DNA of 64,000 bases from JAUYQR01 sp963822435 (GTDB lineage Bacteria > Pseudomonadota > Alphaproteobacteria > Rhodobacterales > Rhodobacteraceae), in contig CAWGHN010000002.1 in assembly GCA_963822435.1 (NCBI GenBank), forward strand, positions 362,826-426,825, written 5' to 3'. Positions within the stretch are counted from its first letter, which is position 1. The number at the start of each line of letters is the position of its first letter. Shown here in pieces: positions 15,312-23,546 of the stretch. Below the pieces are notes generated by a model. The model had not been told where the DNA came from, searched no databases, and saw only the letters and a list, made by a program, of their open reading frames with translations. The translations under genes were made by a program, and so were the position numbers.

Positions 15312-16868
15312 ATGACCGAAGAACCGACCCGGAAGAAGCGCGCCGGTGGACGGGCGGGGATGAAGATCCGCGCCGGAACGGCTGTGATCGACCAGATGCC
15401 GTGGCGGATTCCGGTCAACCCGGACCGCCCGATCGAGCCCTTGGATGCCGAAGGCGTGCAGCGCGTCCACAAGACGGCGATGCGTATCCTGTCGGACATC
15501 GGGATCGAGTTCCTCAACCCCGAAGCGCTGGAAATCATGCGCAAGGCGGGCTGCCGGATCAGCGGCACCAACGTCCGGATGGACGAGGATTTCGTGATGG
15601 AAATGGTCGGCCACGCGCCGGAAACCTTTACCATCACCCCGCGCAACCCGGCGCGCGAGATCATCATGGGCGGCAACCACATGGTGTTCGTCAACGTCTC
15701 CTCCCCCCCGAATTCATGGGACATGGAGCGGGGCAAGCGGTCGGGCGACTTCGAGACGTTCAAGGAATTCATGAAGCTGACGCAGTATTTCAACTGCATC
15801 CACGTGGCCGGCGGCTATCCGGTGGAGCCGATCGACATCCACGCCTCGGTCCGGCATCTGGACTGCCTTTATGAAAAGCTGACCATCACCGACAAGGTGG
15901 TGCACGCCTATTCGCTTGGCGCCGAGCGGGTCGAGGACGTGATGGAGATGGTCCGCATCGCGGGCGGGCTGACCGAGGCGGAGTTTCAGGCCAAGCCGCG
16001 GATGTACACCAACATCAACTCGGTTTCGCCCCTGAAGCACGACTACCCGATGCTGGACGGCGCCATGCGGATGGCGCGGCGGGGGCAGCCGGTGGTGATC
16101 ACGCCGTTTACCCTCGCGGGGGCGATGGCGCCGGTCACGATGTCGGGCGCGGTGGCGCTGTCCCTGGCGGAGGCTTTGGCGGCGGTGGCGCTGCTGCAAT
16201 ACATCAACCCCGGCTGTCCGGTGGCAATCGGCACCTTCACCTCGAACGTCGACATGAAGTCTGGCGCGCCGGCGTTCGGGACACCGGAGTATATGCGGGC
16301 GACGCAGATGACGGGGCAGTTGGTGCGGTTTTACGGCGTGCCGATGCGAGCGTCGGGGGTGTGTGCGGCCAACGTGCCGGACGGGCAGGCGATGTGGGAG
16401 ACGTCGAACTCGCTGTGGTCGGCGGTGCAGAGCCGGACCAACATGGTCTACCATGCCGCCGGGTGGCTGGAGGGCGGGCTGATCGCCAGCCCTGAGAAGT
16501 TCATCATGGACTGCGAGGTTCTCCAGATGATCCAGCGCTACTTCGAGGAGGCGACCTTTGCCACCACGGAGGATGATCTGGCGTTCGACGCGATCAAGGA
16601 GGTGGGGCCGAACGGGCACTACTTTGGCGTCCAGCACACTCAGGACCGCTATCAGGAGGCCTTCTATGCGCCGATCTGTTCGGACTGGCGGAACTATGAG
16701 GCGTGGCAGATCGACGGGTCGACCTGGACGCATGAGCGGGCGCACCGGATCTACAAGCAGATCATGGCCGAGTTCGAGATGCCGGAGATGAACGGCGACC
16801 ATCAGGAGGAGCTGCGCCGGTTCGTGGCGAAGCGGAAGCAGGAAGGCGGGGCGCCGACGGATTTCTGA
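15312..16868 (+). CDS. MttB-family trimethylamine/betaine methyltransferase homologue (no pyrrolysine)
   Basis: This 518-residue TIM-barrel methyltransferase is of the MttB superfamily. Archaeal MttB uses pyrrolysine to demethylate trimethylamine through a corrinoid protein. Non-pyrrolysine members act on glycine betaine, proline betaine, carnitine and other quaternary amines. The open frame has no internal TAG, so this is a non-pyrrolysine member. Readable blocks include SDIGIEFLNPEALEIMRKAG near the N-terminus and PFTLAGAMAPVTMSGAVALS in the middle. GAGAGGAG precedes the ATG. No corrinoid protein or reactivase gene lies nearby, so its methyl acceptor must be encoded elsewhere. The substrate is undetermined. 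Confidence 0.87.
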   Translation: MTEEPTRKKRAGGRAGMKIRAGTAVIDQMPWRIPVNPDRPIEPLDAEGVQRVHKTAMRILSDIGIEFLNPEALEIMRKAGCRISGTNVRMDEDFVMEMVGHAPETFTITPRNPAREIIMGGNHMVFVNVSSPPNSWDMERGKRSGDFETFKEFMKLTQYFNCIHVAGGYPVEPIDIHASVRHLDCLYEKLTITDKVVHAYSLGAERVEDVMEMVRIAGGLTEAEFQAKPRMYTNINSVSPLKHDYPMLDGAMRMARRGQPVVITPFTLAGAMAPVTMSGAVALSLAEALAAVALLQYINPGCPVAIGTFTSNVDMKSGAPAFGTPEYMRATQMTGQLVRFYGVPMRASGVCAANVPDGQAMWETSNSLWSAVQSRTNMVYHAAGWLEGGLIASPEKFIMDCEVLQMIQRYFEEATFATTEDDLAFDAIKEVGPNGHYFGVQHTQDRYQEAFYAPICSDWRNYEAWQIDGSTWTHERAHRIYKQIMAEFEMPEMNGDHQEELRRFVAKRKQEGGAPTDF

Positions 16869-16891
16869 TGTCCCACTGTGGGACATTTTTT
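16868..16891 (+). terminator. Hairpin terminator of the mttB-like gene, perfect 19-base palindrome with T run
   Basis: ATGTCCCACTGTGGGACAT has 9-base perfect arms around a single T and runs into six T residues (16886-16891), starting at the last base of the stop codon. This is a strong intrinsic terminator. The same arms occur at 50438-50456 without the T run, so the palindrome is also a repeated motif and may have another role. Confidence 0.75.
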
Positions 16892-17189
16892 GGGCCGTTG
16901 ATTTTGCTTGGGTTTTTTCGGGCGGTAAGGGGTTGTTAACGGTTGGGGGGTGGCCCCCCACCCCCAGCCCCTCCCCACGAGGGGGAGGGGAGGCGCTTGG
17001 GGTTTGGCGTGGCGCGCTGATCGAAGGGCGCGGAGGGCCGGAAGGGGACTGTCCGGTGGACAGTCACCGATCTGGGCACCCGGCCCGATTGGCTGGAGGC
17101 GCGAGCAGGAAGCCAATTGGCGGGGCGGGTGATGGGTTGGCACCCACTCCGCGCTTGCTATTCTGTCTCAGCGCGTTGAGGGGGAACAG
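16892..17189. repeat. Non-coding spacer with two further GC-rich inverted repeats (REP-like)
   Basis: About 300 bases without a credible gene. GGGGGG-TGG-CCCCCC lies at 16945-16959. CCCCTCCCC (16968-16976) pairs with GGGGAGGGG (16982-16990). GACTGTCC-GGT-GGACAGTC lies at 17047-17065. Such clustered palindromes resemble the repetitive extragenic elements common in Rhodobacterales. The stretch separates the GC-rich mttB region from a low-GC gene that looks acquired. Confidence 0.6.
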
Positions 17190-17927
17190 ATGACAAATAG
17201 AACGTCCGACGAAGCACTTCAGGAATATATCGACAAACTAGGCGAAGATCGCGGCCGTTATGTTAAGGCAGTTGAAAATGACCTGTTCAATCTGAGGATG
17301 CATGCTGAAGTCTACGAGGCGTTCTTTGGTACAAACAACGAGAGGGTTGATCTTTTTAACTCAATTTCAGGAGACACCGCTTATTGGATTGAGCGATCAA
17401 TGTTTGAAAGCCTCGTTCTGCAAGTTTGTCGACTTACAGACCCGGTTGTTTCGCTTGGGAAAAAAAGGAACGTGACAGTAAACGCGCTACCTTCGCTGCT
17501 CTCGGGTGCCCCTGATGGCGAGTTGGAGGCGCGCATAGTTAAAGCTGAATCTTCTACAAGGTTCGCTCGTGATTGGAGAAACCGCAGGATTGCTCACACT
17601 GACGAACAGATAAGGTTGGGTAGCGCGACGCTCGATAACGCCTCGAGAGCGAAACTCAAAGAGGCAATTGAGACGATAGCCGCGTGTATCCGACGATACG
17701 CGCTTGTGGAGTTGAACACTACTTTGATGACTCATCCCATCCGACAATACGGGAGGGACGAAATTTCATTTCTCACAGCCCTTTATCACGGAAACTTGGA
17801 GCACAAGAGATTAAAAGCGGTCCGGAAAGATTTAATAGAACGCGGCGAGTGGAGCCAAATCGAGCGGCTAGAGGTGCTACCGGAGTGGTTGACTAAACGC
17901 AGTGAAGAAAAAGAGGACTTTGAGTAG
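17190..17927 (+). CDS. HEPN-domain protein, AbiU2-like, candidate defence gene
   Basis: This 245-residue soluble, largely helical protein contains FARDWRNRRIAHTDEQI (about residues 125-141). R130-x5-H136 there fits the R-x4-6-H catalytic signature of HEPN ribonucleases, and the surrounding layout resembles the AbiU2 group. Such proteins act as RNases in abortive infection or toxin-antitoxin systems. GAGGGGGAACAG precedes the ATG. Its base composition is visibly lower in GC than both neighbours (roughly 45-50 percent by eye), with AT-ending codons, suggesting horizontal acquisition. No partner antitoxin is adjacent: the region upstream is hairpin-rich spacer, and parE lies downstream on the other strand. 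The family call is moderate. Confidence 0.6.
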   Translation: MTNRTSDEALQEYIDKLGEDRGRYVKAVENDLFNLRMHAEVYEAFFGTNNERVDLFNSISGDTAYWIERSMFESLVLQVCRLTDPVVSLGKKRNVTVNALPSLLSGAPDGELEARIVKAESSTRFARDWRNRRIAHTDEQIRLGSATLDNASRAKLKEAIETIAACIRRYALVELNTTLMTHPIRQYGRDEISFLTALYHGNLEHKRLKAVRKDLIERGEWSQIERLEVLPEWLTKRSEEKEDFE

Positions 17928-17930
17928 TCC

Positions 17931-19881
17931 TCAAACATCCAACTCCTCCACAAACCGCGCGTTCTCCTGGATATACTGGAAGCGCAATTCCGGCTTTTTG
18001 CCCATCAGCCGCTCCACCAGATCGCTCGTATCCCCCGGCTCGTCCTCGTCGATGCTGACCCGGATCAGCTTGCGCGTCAGGGGGTTCATCGTGGTGTCTT
18101 TCAGGTCTTTCGCGTCCATCTCGCCCAGACCCTTGAACCGCTGCACGTCGATTTTCCCCTTGCCGCCCAAGCCCTTGGCAAGCCAGACTTCCTTTTCGGC
18201 ATCATCCGCCACATACATCCGCCTTGGCCCCTGGGTCAGCCGATACAGCGGCGGGCAGGCGAGGTAGAGGTGGCCCTTGTCGATCAGCGGGCGCATCTGG
18301 GTGAAGAAGAAGGTCATCAAAAGGCTGGCGATATGCGCGCCGTCGACGTCGGCGTCGGTCATGATGATGATCTTTTCATAGCGCAGGTCTTCGACGTTGA
18401 AGCGGGAGCCCATGTTGACGCCAAGCGCCTCGCAGATGTCGCGGATTTCGGAATTGTCGTTCAACTTGGCGGAGGCCGCACCAAGCACGTTCAGGATTTT
18501 ACCTTTCAGCGGCAAAAGCGCCTGAGTTTCACGGGACCGCGCGCCTTTGGCGGACCCACCGGCGCTATCGCCTTCGACGATGAAGAGTTCGGTGCCTTCG
18601 CGGGTTTTTGACGAACAGTCGGTCAATTTGCCGGGCAGGCGCAGTTTCTTGGTGGCGGTCTTGCGCTGGGTTTCCTTTTCCTCGCGCCGTTTCAGGCGTT
18701 CCTCGGCGCGCAGCACAAGGAAATCGAGGATCGAGCCTGCGGATTTCGGGATCGGCGGCAAGCCAGGTGTCGAAATGGTCGCGCACGGCGTTTTCGACGT
18801 ATTTGGCGGCCTCTTCGGTGGCGAGGCGGTCTTTGGTCTGGCCGACGAATTGCGGTTCGCGGATGAAGACGGAAATGAGGGCGCAGCCGCCGGTGAGCAT
18901 GTCGTCGCGGGTGATAAGCTCGGCCTTGCGGTTCTTGACCCGCTCGCCGTAGGCGCGGATGCCTTTCAGGATCGCGGCCCAGAAGCCGGATTCGTGCGTG
19001 CCGCCTTCGGGGGTAGGCACGGTGTTGCAATAGGACTGGATGAAACCGTCGCGCGCGGGCGTCCAGTTGATGGCCCATTCGACGGAGCCGGGGACGTTGT
19101 ATTTTTCGGGAAAGCTGACTTTGCCGGCAAACGGGCGGTCGGCGTAGGTGGTGGTCTTTTGCAGCGTGTCGGTCAGGTATTGCGCAAGGCCGCCGGGGAA
19201 GTGGAACGCCGCCTCTTGCGGGGTGTCGCCGTCGGGGATGGCGGATTTCCAGCGAATCTCGACGCCGGAAAAGAGATAGGCCTTGGAGCGCGCCAGTTTC
19301 ATCAGGCGGCCGGGTTTCAGGGTCTGGTGGCCGAAGATCTCGGGGTCGGGGTGGAAGGTGACGGTGGTGCCGCGGCGGTTCTGGATCGGGCCGAGCTTCT
19401 GGATCGGGCCGCGCGGGATGCCGCGCGAGAAGGATTGTTCGTAAAGCTCTTTGTTGAGCGCGACCTGCACGGTCATCAGATCGGAGAGCGCGTTGACGAC
19501 CGAGGAGCCGACGCCGTTCAGGCCGCCGGAGGTGGAGTAGGCCTTGTTGGAGAACTTGCCCCCGGCGTGCAGGGTGCAGAGGATCACCTCCAGCGCGGAC
19601 TTGCCGGGGAATTTCGGGTGCGGATCGACCGGGATGCCACGGCCGTTGTCGCGCACGGTGACGGAGTTGTCGTCGTGCAGTTCAAGCTCGATCCGGTTGG
19701 CGTGGCCGGCGACGGCCTCGTCCATCGCGTTGTCGAGGATTTCGGCCACCATGTGGTGGAGCGCGCGTTCGTCGGTGCCGCCGATGTACATGCCGGGGCG
19801 TTTGCGGACGGGCTCCAGCCCTTCGAGAACCTCGATCGAGGAGGCGTCATAGGTGTCGGCGCCGGAGAGGAGGTCGTTCAT
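17931..19881 (-). CDS. parE: DNA topoisomerase IV subunit B (with an apparent frameshift)
   Basis: This is the GHKL ATPase subunit of topoisomerase IV, which decatenates daughter chromosomes. The N-terminal part (from MNDLLSGADTYDASSIEVLE) shows EILDNAMDEAVAGH (ATPase Asn) and GRGIPVDPHPK, then GGLNGVGSSVVNALS. The C-terminal part shows the TOPRIM elements LFIVEGDSAGGSAKG and MTDADVDGAHI, then QRFKGLGEMDAKDL. The two parts lie in different frames. Near 18747 the sequence WLAADP should continue KSAGSILDFLV, but one extra base (C at 18747, G on the coding strand) shifts it to EIRRLDP. Corrected, it would encode about 649 residues, the usual length. ParE is essential, so sequence error or a duplicate gene is more likely than true loss. 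Confidence 0.9.
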
Positions 19882-20004
19882 GGGGTGCTCGCGTAAAGGG
19901 TGCGCTGGCATTAGATCACCCTTGGGGGGAGGGGCGCAAGATGTGGGGGGTGGAAGGTCGGGTGTGGGCGGCCTAGGTTTGGGAAAATCGAGGAGAGTGC
20001 AAAG

Positions 20005-20658
20005 ATGCGGGTATTGTTCACGGGCGGATCGGGCAAGGCGGGGCGGCATGTGGTGGCCTATCTGGCGGCGGCGGGGCATCGGGTCCTGAACTTCGACCGG
20101 GTGGGGTTGGGACATCCGGGCGTGCATGATCTTCTGGGCGACATCACCGATGCGGGGCAGGTCTATTCGGCGATGCGCACCCATGCCGGGTATGACGAGA
20201 TGGAAAGCCCCGCAGGCGCGCAACTGTTCGACGCGGTGGTGCATTTTGCGGCGGTGCCGCGCCATCTGATGATGCCGGATACCGAAACCTACCGGGTGAA
20301 CGTGATGGGCACCTACAACGTGCTGGAAGCGGCGCTGAAGATGGGCATCGGCAAGGTGATCATCGCCTCGTCGGAGACGACCTATGGCGTCTGTTTCAGC
20401 GACGGCGAGGTGGACCCGAAGGTGCTGCCGCTGGAGGAAGATTACGACATCGACCCGATGGACAGCTACGGCATGTCGAAAAAGGTCAACGAGGTCACCG
20501 CGCGCAGTTTCCAGCGCCGGTTCGGGGCGGACGTCTATGCCTTGCGCATCGGCAACGTGATCGAGCCGCATGAATATGCGACGGTGTTCCCGCCTCTGGC
20601 CACCGATCCGGGCCCGCGCCGGCGGATCACCTTCAGCTACATCGACGCGCGCGATCCG
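20005..20658 (+). pseudogene. NAD-dependent epimerase/dehydratase, 3'-truncated
   Basis: The frame from ATG 20005 encodes an extended SDR. It starts MRVLFTGGSGKAGRHVVAYL (Rossmann GGSGKAG), continues with FAAVPRH and SSETTYG, and has the catalytic SYGMSK (Y-x3-K) and ALRIGNV. Homology stops at SYIDARDPG near 20655, about 217 residues in, where relatives continue for roughly 90 more. From 20656 the DNA is a repeated hairpin element. The frame stays open to 21660 only because it reads antisense through the GST gene. The substrate-binding C-terminus is thus missing and the enzyme is probably inactive. It looks like a deletion or insertion event tied to the repeat. Confidence 0.75.
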
Positions 20659-20707
20659 GGGGTTTCACACCCCCGGACCCCCGTGGGATATTTCTGCAAA
20701 GAGGAAG
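20656..20707 (+). repeat. Intergenic repeat, copy A (hairpin plus GTGGGATATTTCTGCAAAG tail)
   Basis: CCGGGGG (20656-20662) pairs with CCCCCGG (20670-20676) around TTTCACA. The tail CGTGGGATATTTCTGCAAAG then continues into GAGGAAG. The same organisation occurs inverted at about 20817-20875 and directly at 30282-30336. Copy A interrupts the epimerase reading frame. Confidence 0.75.
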
Positions 20708-20816
20708 TTGGCAGGGTTGATCCTTTTTTGCCCTGCCTGACCTTGACCCACGGTACAAGCGGGGATGCTCTGCCCGGCAGGTTGCCTGCGGGCGGAGCGT
20801 CTGACCACGTCTTTCA

Positions 20817-20875
20817 AGGCTTCCTCTTTGCAGAAATATCCCACGGGGGGTGCGGGGGGTGCGAAACCCCCCGCG
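20817..20875 (-). repeat. Intergenic repeat, copy B (inverted relative to copy A)
   Basis: On the plus strand CTTCCTCTTTGCAGAAATAT is followed by CCCACGGGGGG and then GGGGGGTGCGAAACCCCCC. This is the reverse complement of the copy A layout, with a diverged hairpin. It lies just downstream of the GST stop and could act as its terminator. Copies A and B face each other across about 110 bases of unassigned DNA. Confidence 0.7.
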
Positions 20876-20889
20876 TCTGCCGGCAGCGC

Positions 20890-21549
20890 TTACGCAGGCT
20901 CGGCCATGCGCGCGACCCACATCTTCTTGAACGCGGGACGCGACTGGCATGTCTCCAGCCATGCCTTTACGGCCGGAAACTCACCCAGCAGGGTCGGGTG
21001 GCCTTGCGCGTAGCGCAGGCATTCGGCGGTGTTCACGTCGGCGACGGTGAAGCGGTCACCCACAAGCCACGGGTGCGTTGCAAGGTGCGCCTGAAGCCGC
21101 GCCAGCGGGCGGCGCAGTTTCTCGGCCCAGATCGCTATGGTGGCCTGGCCTTCGGGGGTCTTGTCGCCGCCGGCCCCGGTGACGTTCAGAATCTCCAGCG
21201 CTGGGCCTTCGATCGCCGTCACGGCCAGCAGTGTCCATTGGTCGATCAGGGCGTGTTCGGCAGCGGTCTGCGGGCCGAGGTCGCCGCCATGTGTGCGGGC
21301 GATGTGGTTGGTGATGGCAAGGCTTTCGGTCAGCGTCAGGTCGCCCTCGACATAGGCCGGGATCTGGCCCAGCGGGTTGACCTTGAGGAACGCGGGCGAG
21401 GTGGTGTTCAAGGGCGCATCGGGGGCCGAGGCCTTGGCCAGCCGGTAGGCCTGGATCACCGGCACATGGGTGAACGGCAGGTCAAGTTCGTAAAGCAGCC
21501 AGATCGGGCGCGAGGCGCGGCTGCGAAAGACGCCGTAGAGGGTGATCAT
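20890..21549 (-). CDS. Glutathione S-transferase family protein
   Basis: The 219-residue product starts MITLYGVFRSRASRPIWLLY. The thioredoxin-fold N-terminal domain has the LGQIPAYVEGDLTLTESLAI segment for glutathione binding, and the helical C-terminal domain contains WLVGDRFTVADVNTAECLR, with the conserved D of the N-capping box. Start 21549 is chosen because GGAG lies about 11 bases upstream; an in-frame ATG at 21564 has no ribosome binding site. It acts in the cytoplasm on electrophiles or peroxides; the specific substrate is unknown. Confidence 0.9.
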   Translation of the reverse strand: MITLYGVFRSRASRPIWLLYELDLPFTHVPVIQAYRLAKASAPDAPLNTTSPAFLKVNPLGQIPAYVEGDLTLTESLAITNHIARTHGGDLGPQTAAEHALIDQWTLLAVTAIEGPALEILNVTGAGGDKTPEGQATIAIWAEKLRRPLARLQAHLATHPWLVGDRFTVADVNTAECLRYAQGHPTLLGEFPAVKAWLETCQSRPAFKKMWVARMAEPA

Positions 21550-21693
21550 TGCGGGATACTCCATCGTGATGGGCAAAGCCTAGGGGCAAGGTCGGGCAAG
21601 GTGAAGCCCGCTTTGCATGGTTTGACGCCGATCAAGGACAGGATGGGGCAAGCCGGCTAAGGGCTGTGATGCACACAGGGGTAGGGAGCGGTC

Positions 21694-22653
21694 ATGAAGG
21701 ACCAAGACCAGTTGGACAGTGCCGGGCCCGCCGTCACCACGGCGCCCGGCGCAAGCGCAGCGCAGGCCGAGCCGCTGCGCGGGCCGCAGCAGTTTCCCGC
21801 CGTTGACGCCGACGCGATCCGTGAGGCGTTCGAGACCGGGCGCTATCCCTACGGTCGCGTCCTTGGCCGCGCGCCCTATGAGGCGGAAAAGGCGCGGTTG
21901 CAGGCCGAGCTTTTGAAGGTGCAGATCTGGGCGCAGGAGACCGGGCAGAAGTTCGTGATCCTGATGGAGGGCCGTGACGCCGCTGGCAAGGGCGGCACGA
22001 TCAAGCGGTTCATGGAGCATCTGAACCCCCGCTATGCCCGCGTCGTGGCGCTGACCAAGCCATCCGACAAGGAAAACGGCGAGTGGTTCTTTCAGCGCTA
22101 CATCCAGCATCTGCCCACGGCGGGCGAGATCGTGTTCTTTGACCGCAGTTGGTACAACCGCGCGGGCGTGGAGCGGGTGATGGGGTTCTGCAGCCCTTCG
22201 GAATATCTGGAGTTCATGCGTCAGGCACCGGAGATCGAGCGGATGCTGGTGCGGTCGGGCATACGGCTTTACAAATACTGGTTCTCGGTCACGCAGGAGG
22301 AGCAACGCGCGCGGTTCATGGCGCGGGAAACCGATCCGTTGAAAATGTGGAAGCTGAGCCCGATTGACAAGGCCAGTCTTGAACGCTGGGATGATTACAC
22401 CGAGGCGAAGGAGGCGATGTTCTTTTACACTGATACCGCCGATGCGCCTTGGGTGATCGTGAAGTCGAATGACAAGAAGCGGGCACGGCTGAACGCGATG
22501 CGGCATTTCCTGTCGACGCTGGACTATCCGGGCAAGGATGCCGCCGCAATCGGGGTGGCGGACCCGTTGATCGTGGGCCGCGCGGCGCAGGTATTGGGCA
22601 AGGCGGAGGGGATTTACGACACCGCGATGCATCCGGCCTTGCGGCATGGCTGA
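21694..22653 (+). CDS. ppk2: Polyphosphate kinase 2
   Basis: This 319-residue PPK2-family enzyme transfers phosphate between polyphosphate and nucleotides. Walker A is GRDAAGKGGTIKRF, Walker B and lid are FFDRSWYNRAGVERVMGF, and the downstream KYWFSVTQEEQRARF and KLSPIDKASLERWDDYTEAK blocks are family hallmarks. The first 40 or so residues are a variable extension rich in A, P and Q. The length and motifs fit the single-domain class I group. It is followed immediately by pseudogene remains, so it is monocistronic. Confidence 0.94.
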   Translation: MKDQDQLDSAGPAVTTAPGASAAQAEPLRGPQQFPAVDADAIREAFETGRYPYGRVLGRAPYEAEKARLQAELLKVQIWAQETGQKFVILMEGRDAAGKGGTIKRFMEHLNPRYARVVALTKPSDKENGEWFFQRYIQHLPTAGEIVFFDRSWYNRAGVERVMGFCSPSEYLEFMRQAPEIERMLVRSGIRLYKYWFSVTQEEQRARFMARETDPLKMWKLSPIDKASLERWDDYTEAKEAMFFYTDTADAPWVIVKSNDKKRARLNAMRHFLSTLDYPGKDAAAIGVADPLIVGRAAQVLGKAEGIYDTAMHPALRHG

Positions 22654-23145
22654 TCTGCGCCTGCCCGCGTCACTGGACCCGGATTGGGACGTCAAGCTGA
22701 CTGCCGATGCGGAGCGCGGCTTTCGCGGTTCACCATGAATTGGGACGCTGGGTTTGCCGGCGGCACCGATGCGCTGATCGCCGAGCAGGAGTTGGTGCCT
22801 TCGCCACCTGCAAAGTGGAGTGGCGGTTATGCGGCGGGCAAGATCACCGCGGTTCAAATGCGGACGTTCGAGGCGCCGGTGCCGGTGGTGGGGCGGCGCC
22901 GTTGGTCGTGCAGGTAGGTTTACGATCTGGGGTATCGCACGGCCTGTCGAATTGCCTTCGATCCCGGGGTGACCGGCGGCGCGGGTTGCGGGGCCGAGGC
23001 TTCCGCGCCGGGTCTGGATGCCGCTGATGCGGTGTTGCAGGCGGCTCGGCCCGAGTGGACGCCAGACATTGATCTGGAGATGGAGCCCCCGGCTGTGAGC
23101 AAGAGCTATGCCGAGGAAGTGCGGTGGACATGCGCCGCACCGTGA
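22654..23145 (+). pseudogene. Decayed DUF1007 gene (nickel/cobalt uptake partner), several frameshifts
   Basis: Joined across frames, the DNA reads SLDPDWDVKLTADAERGF, then MNWDAGFAGGTDALIAEQE, APLVVQV, YDLGYRTACRIAF, VTGGAGCGAEASAPGLDAAD and SKSYAEEVRWTC. This is the C-terminal half of DUF1007, a secreted protein usually encoded just before NicO-type nickel/cobalt permeases. The N-terminal signal peptide region is gone, and at least two frame changes and in-frame stops (near 22736 and 22918) break it. No single intact frame exists, so it is a true pseudogene. It follows ppk2 directly. Confidence 0.65.
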
Positions 23146-23485
23146 CGCGAGTGGGCCTTTTGCGGGCGCTGGGCCTTGGGGCGCTGTGGCTGGCGGGCGG
23201 GTTCGACGTCTTGCAGGCCTGGGTGCCGGGCACGACGCGGGCCGCGCAGGACCGGCTGGTGGGGGCGGTGTGCGCGTTGCGGGGCGGCGCTCTGGGGCGT
23301 TGGCCGGGTTGCTGGCGGTGTTGTTCCAGTATGGCGTTCTGCACGCGGTCGGGCCGGGGCGTGGCCAGTTGCGGGCCGGTGGTTACGGCGTGGCGCGGCG
23401 GGTGCCGATGCTGGCACTGGAGGAACTGGCGGTTGGCGCGGGGATCCTGCCGGTCGCGCAGGGGCTCTTGCGCCAGTCGCTCTGA
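23130..23485 (+). pseudogene. Decayed NicO-family nickel/cobalt permease
   Basis: The ATG at 23130 begins MRRTVTRVGLLRALGLGALW with a first membrane span. Near 23290 the frame changes, and then reads ALAGLLAVLFQYGVLHAVGP followed by GRGQLRAGGYGVARRVPMLA, ending at 23485. NicO proteins have a conserved HAAGPGHG motif here; this copy has HAVGPGRG, having lost the second histidine. Only about a third of the usual protein remains. Its position after DUF1007 remains is the classical order, so the whole metal-uptake locus has decayed in place. Confidence 0.65.
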
Positions 23486-23546
23486 CGCCGCAGCGCGGCG
23501 GGGAAGCTGTCTTGTCCTTCGCCGGGCAGGACGGTAATCGAAGGGC

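Noticed and set aside
20659..21660. 551-codon epimerase fusion
   Set aside because: The extension reads through repeat DNA and antisense to the GST gene; no second domain is recognisable.
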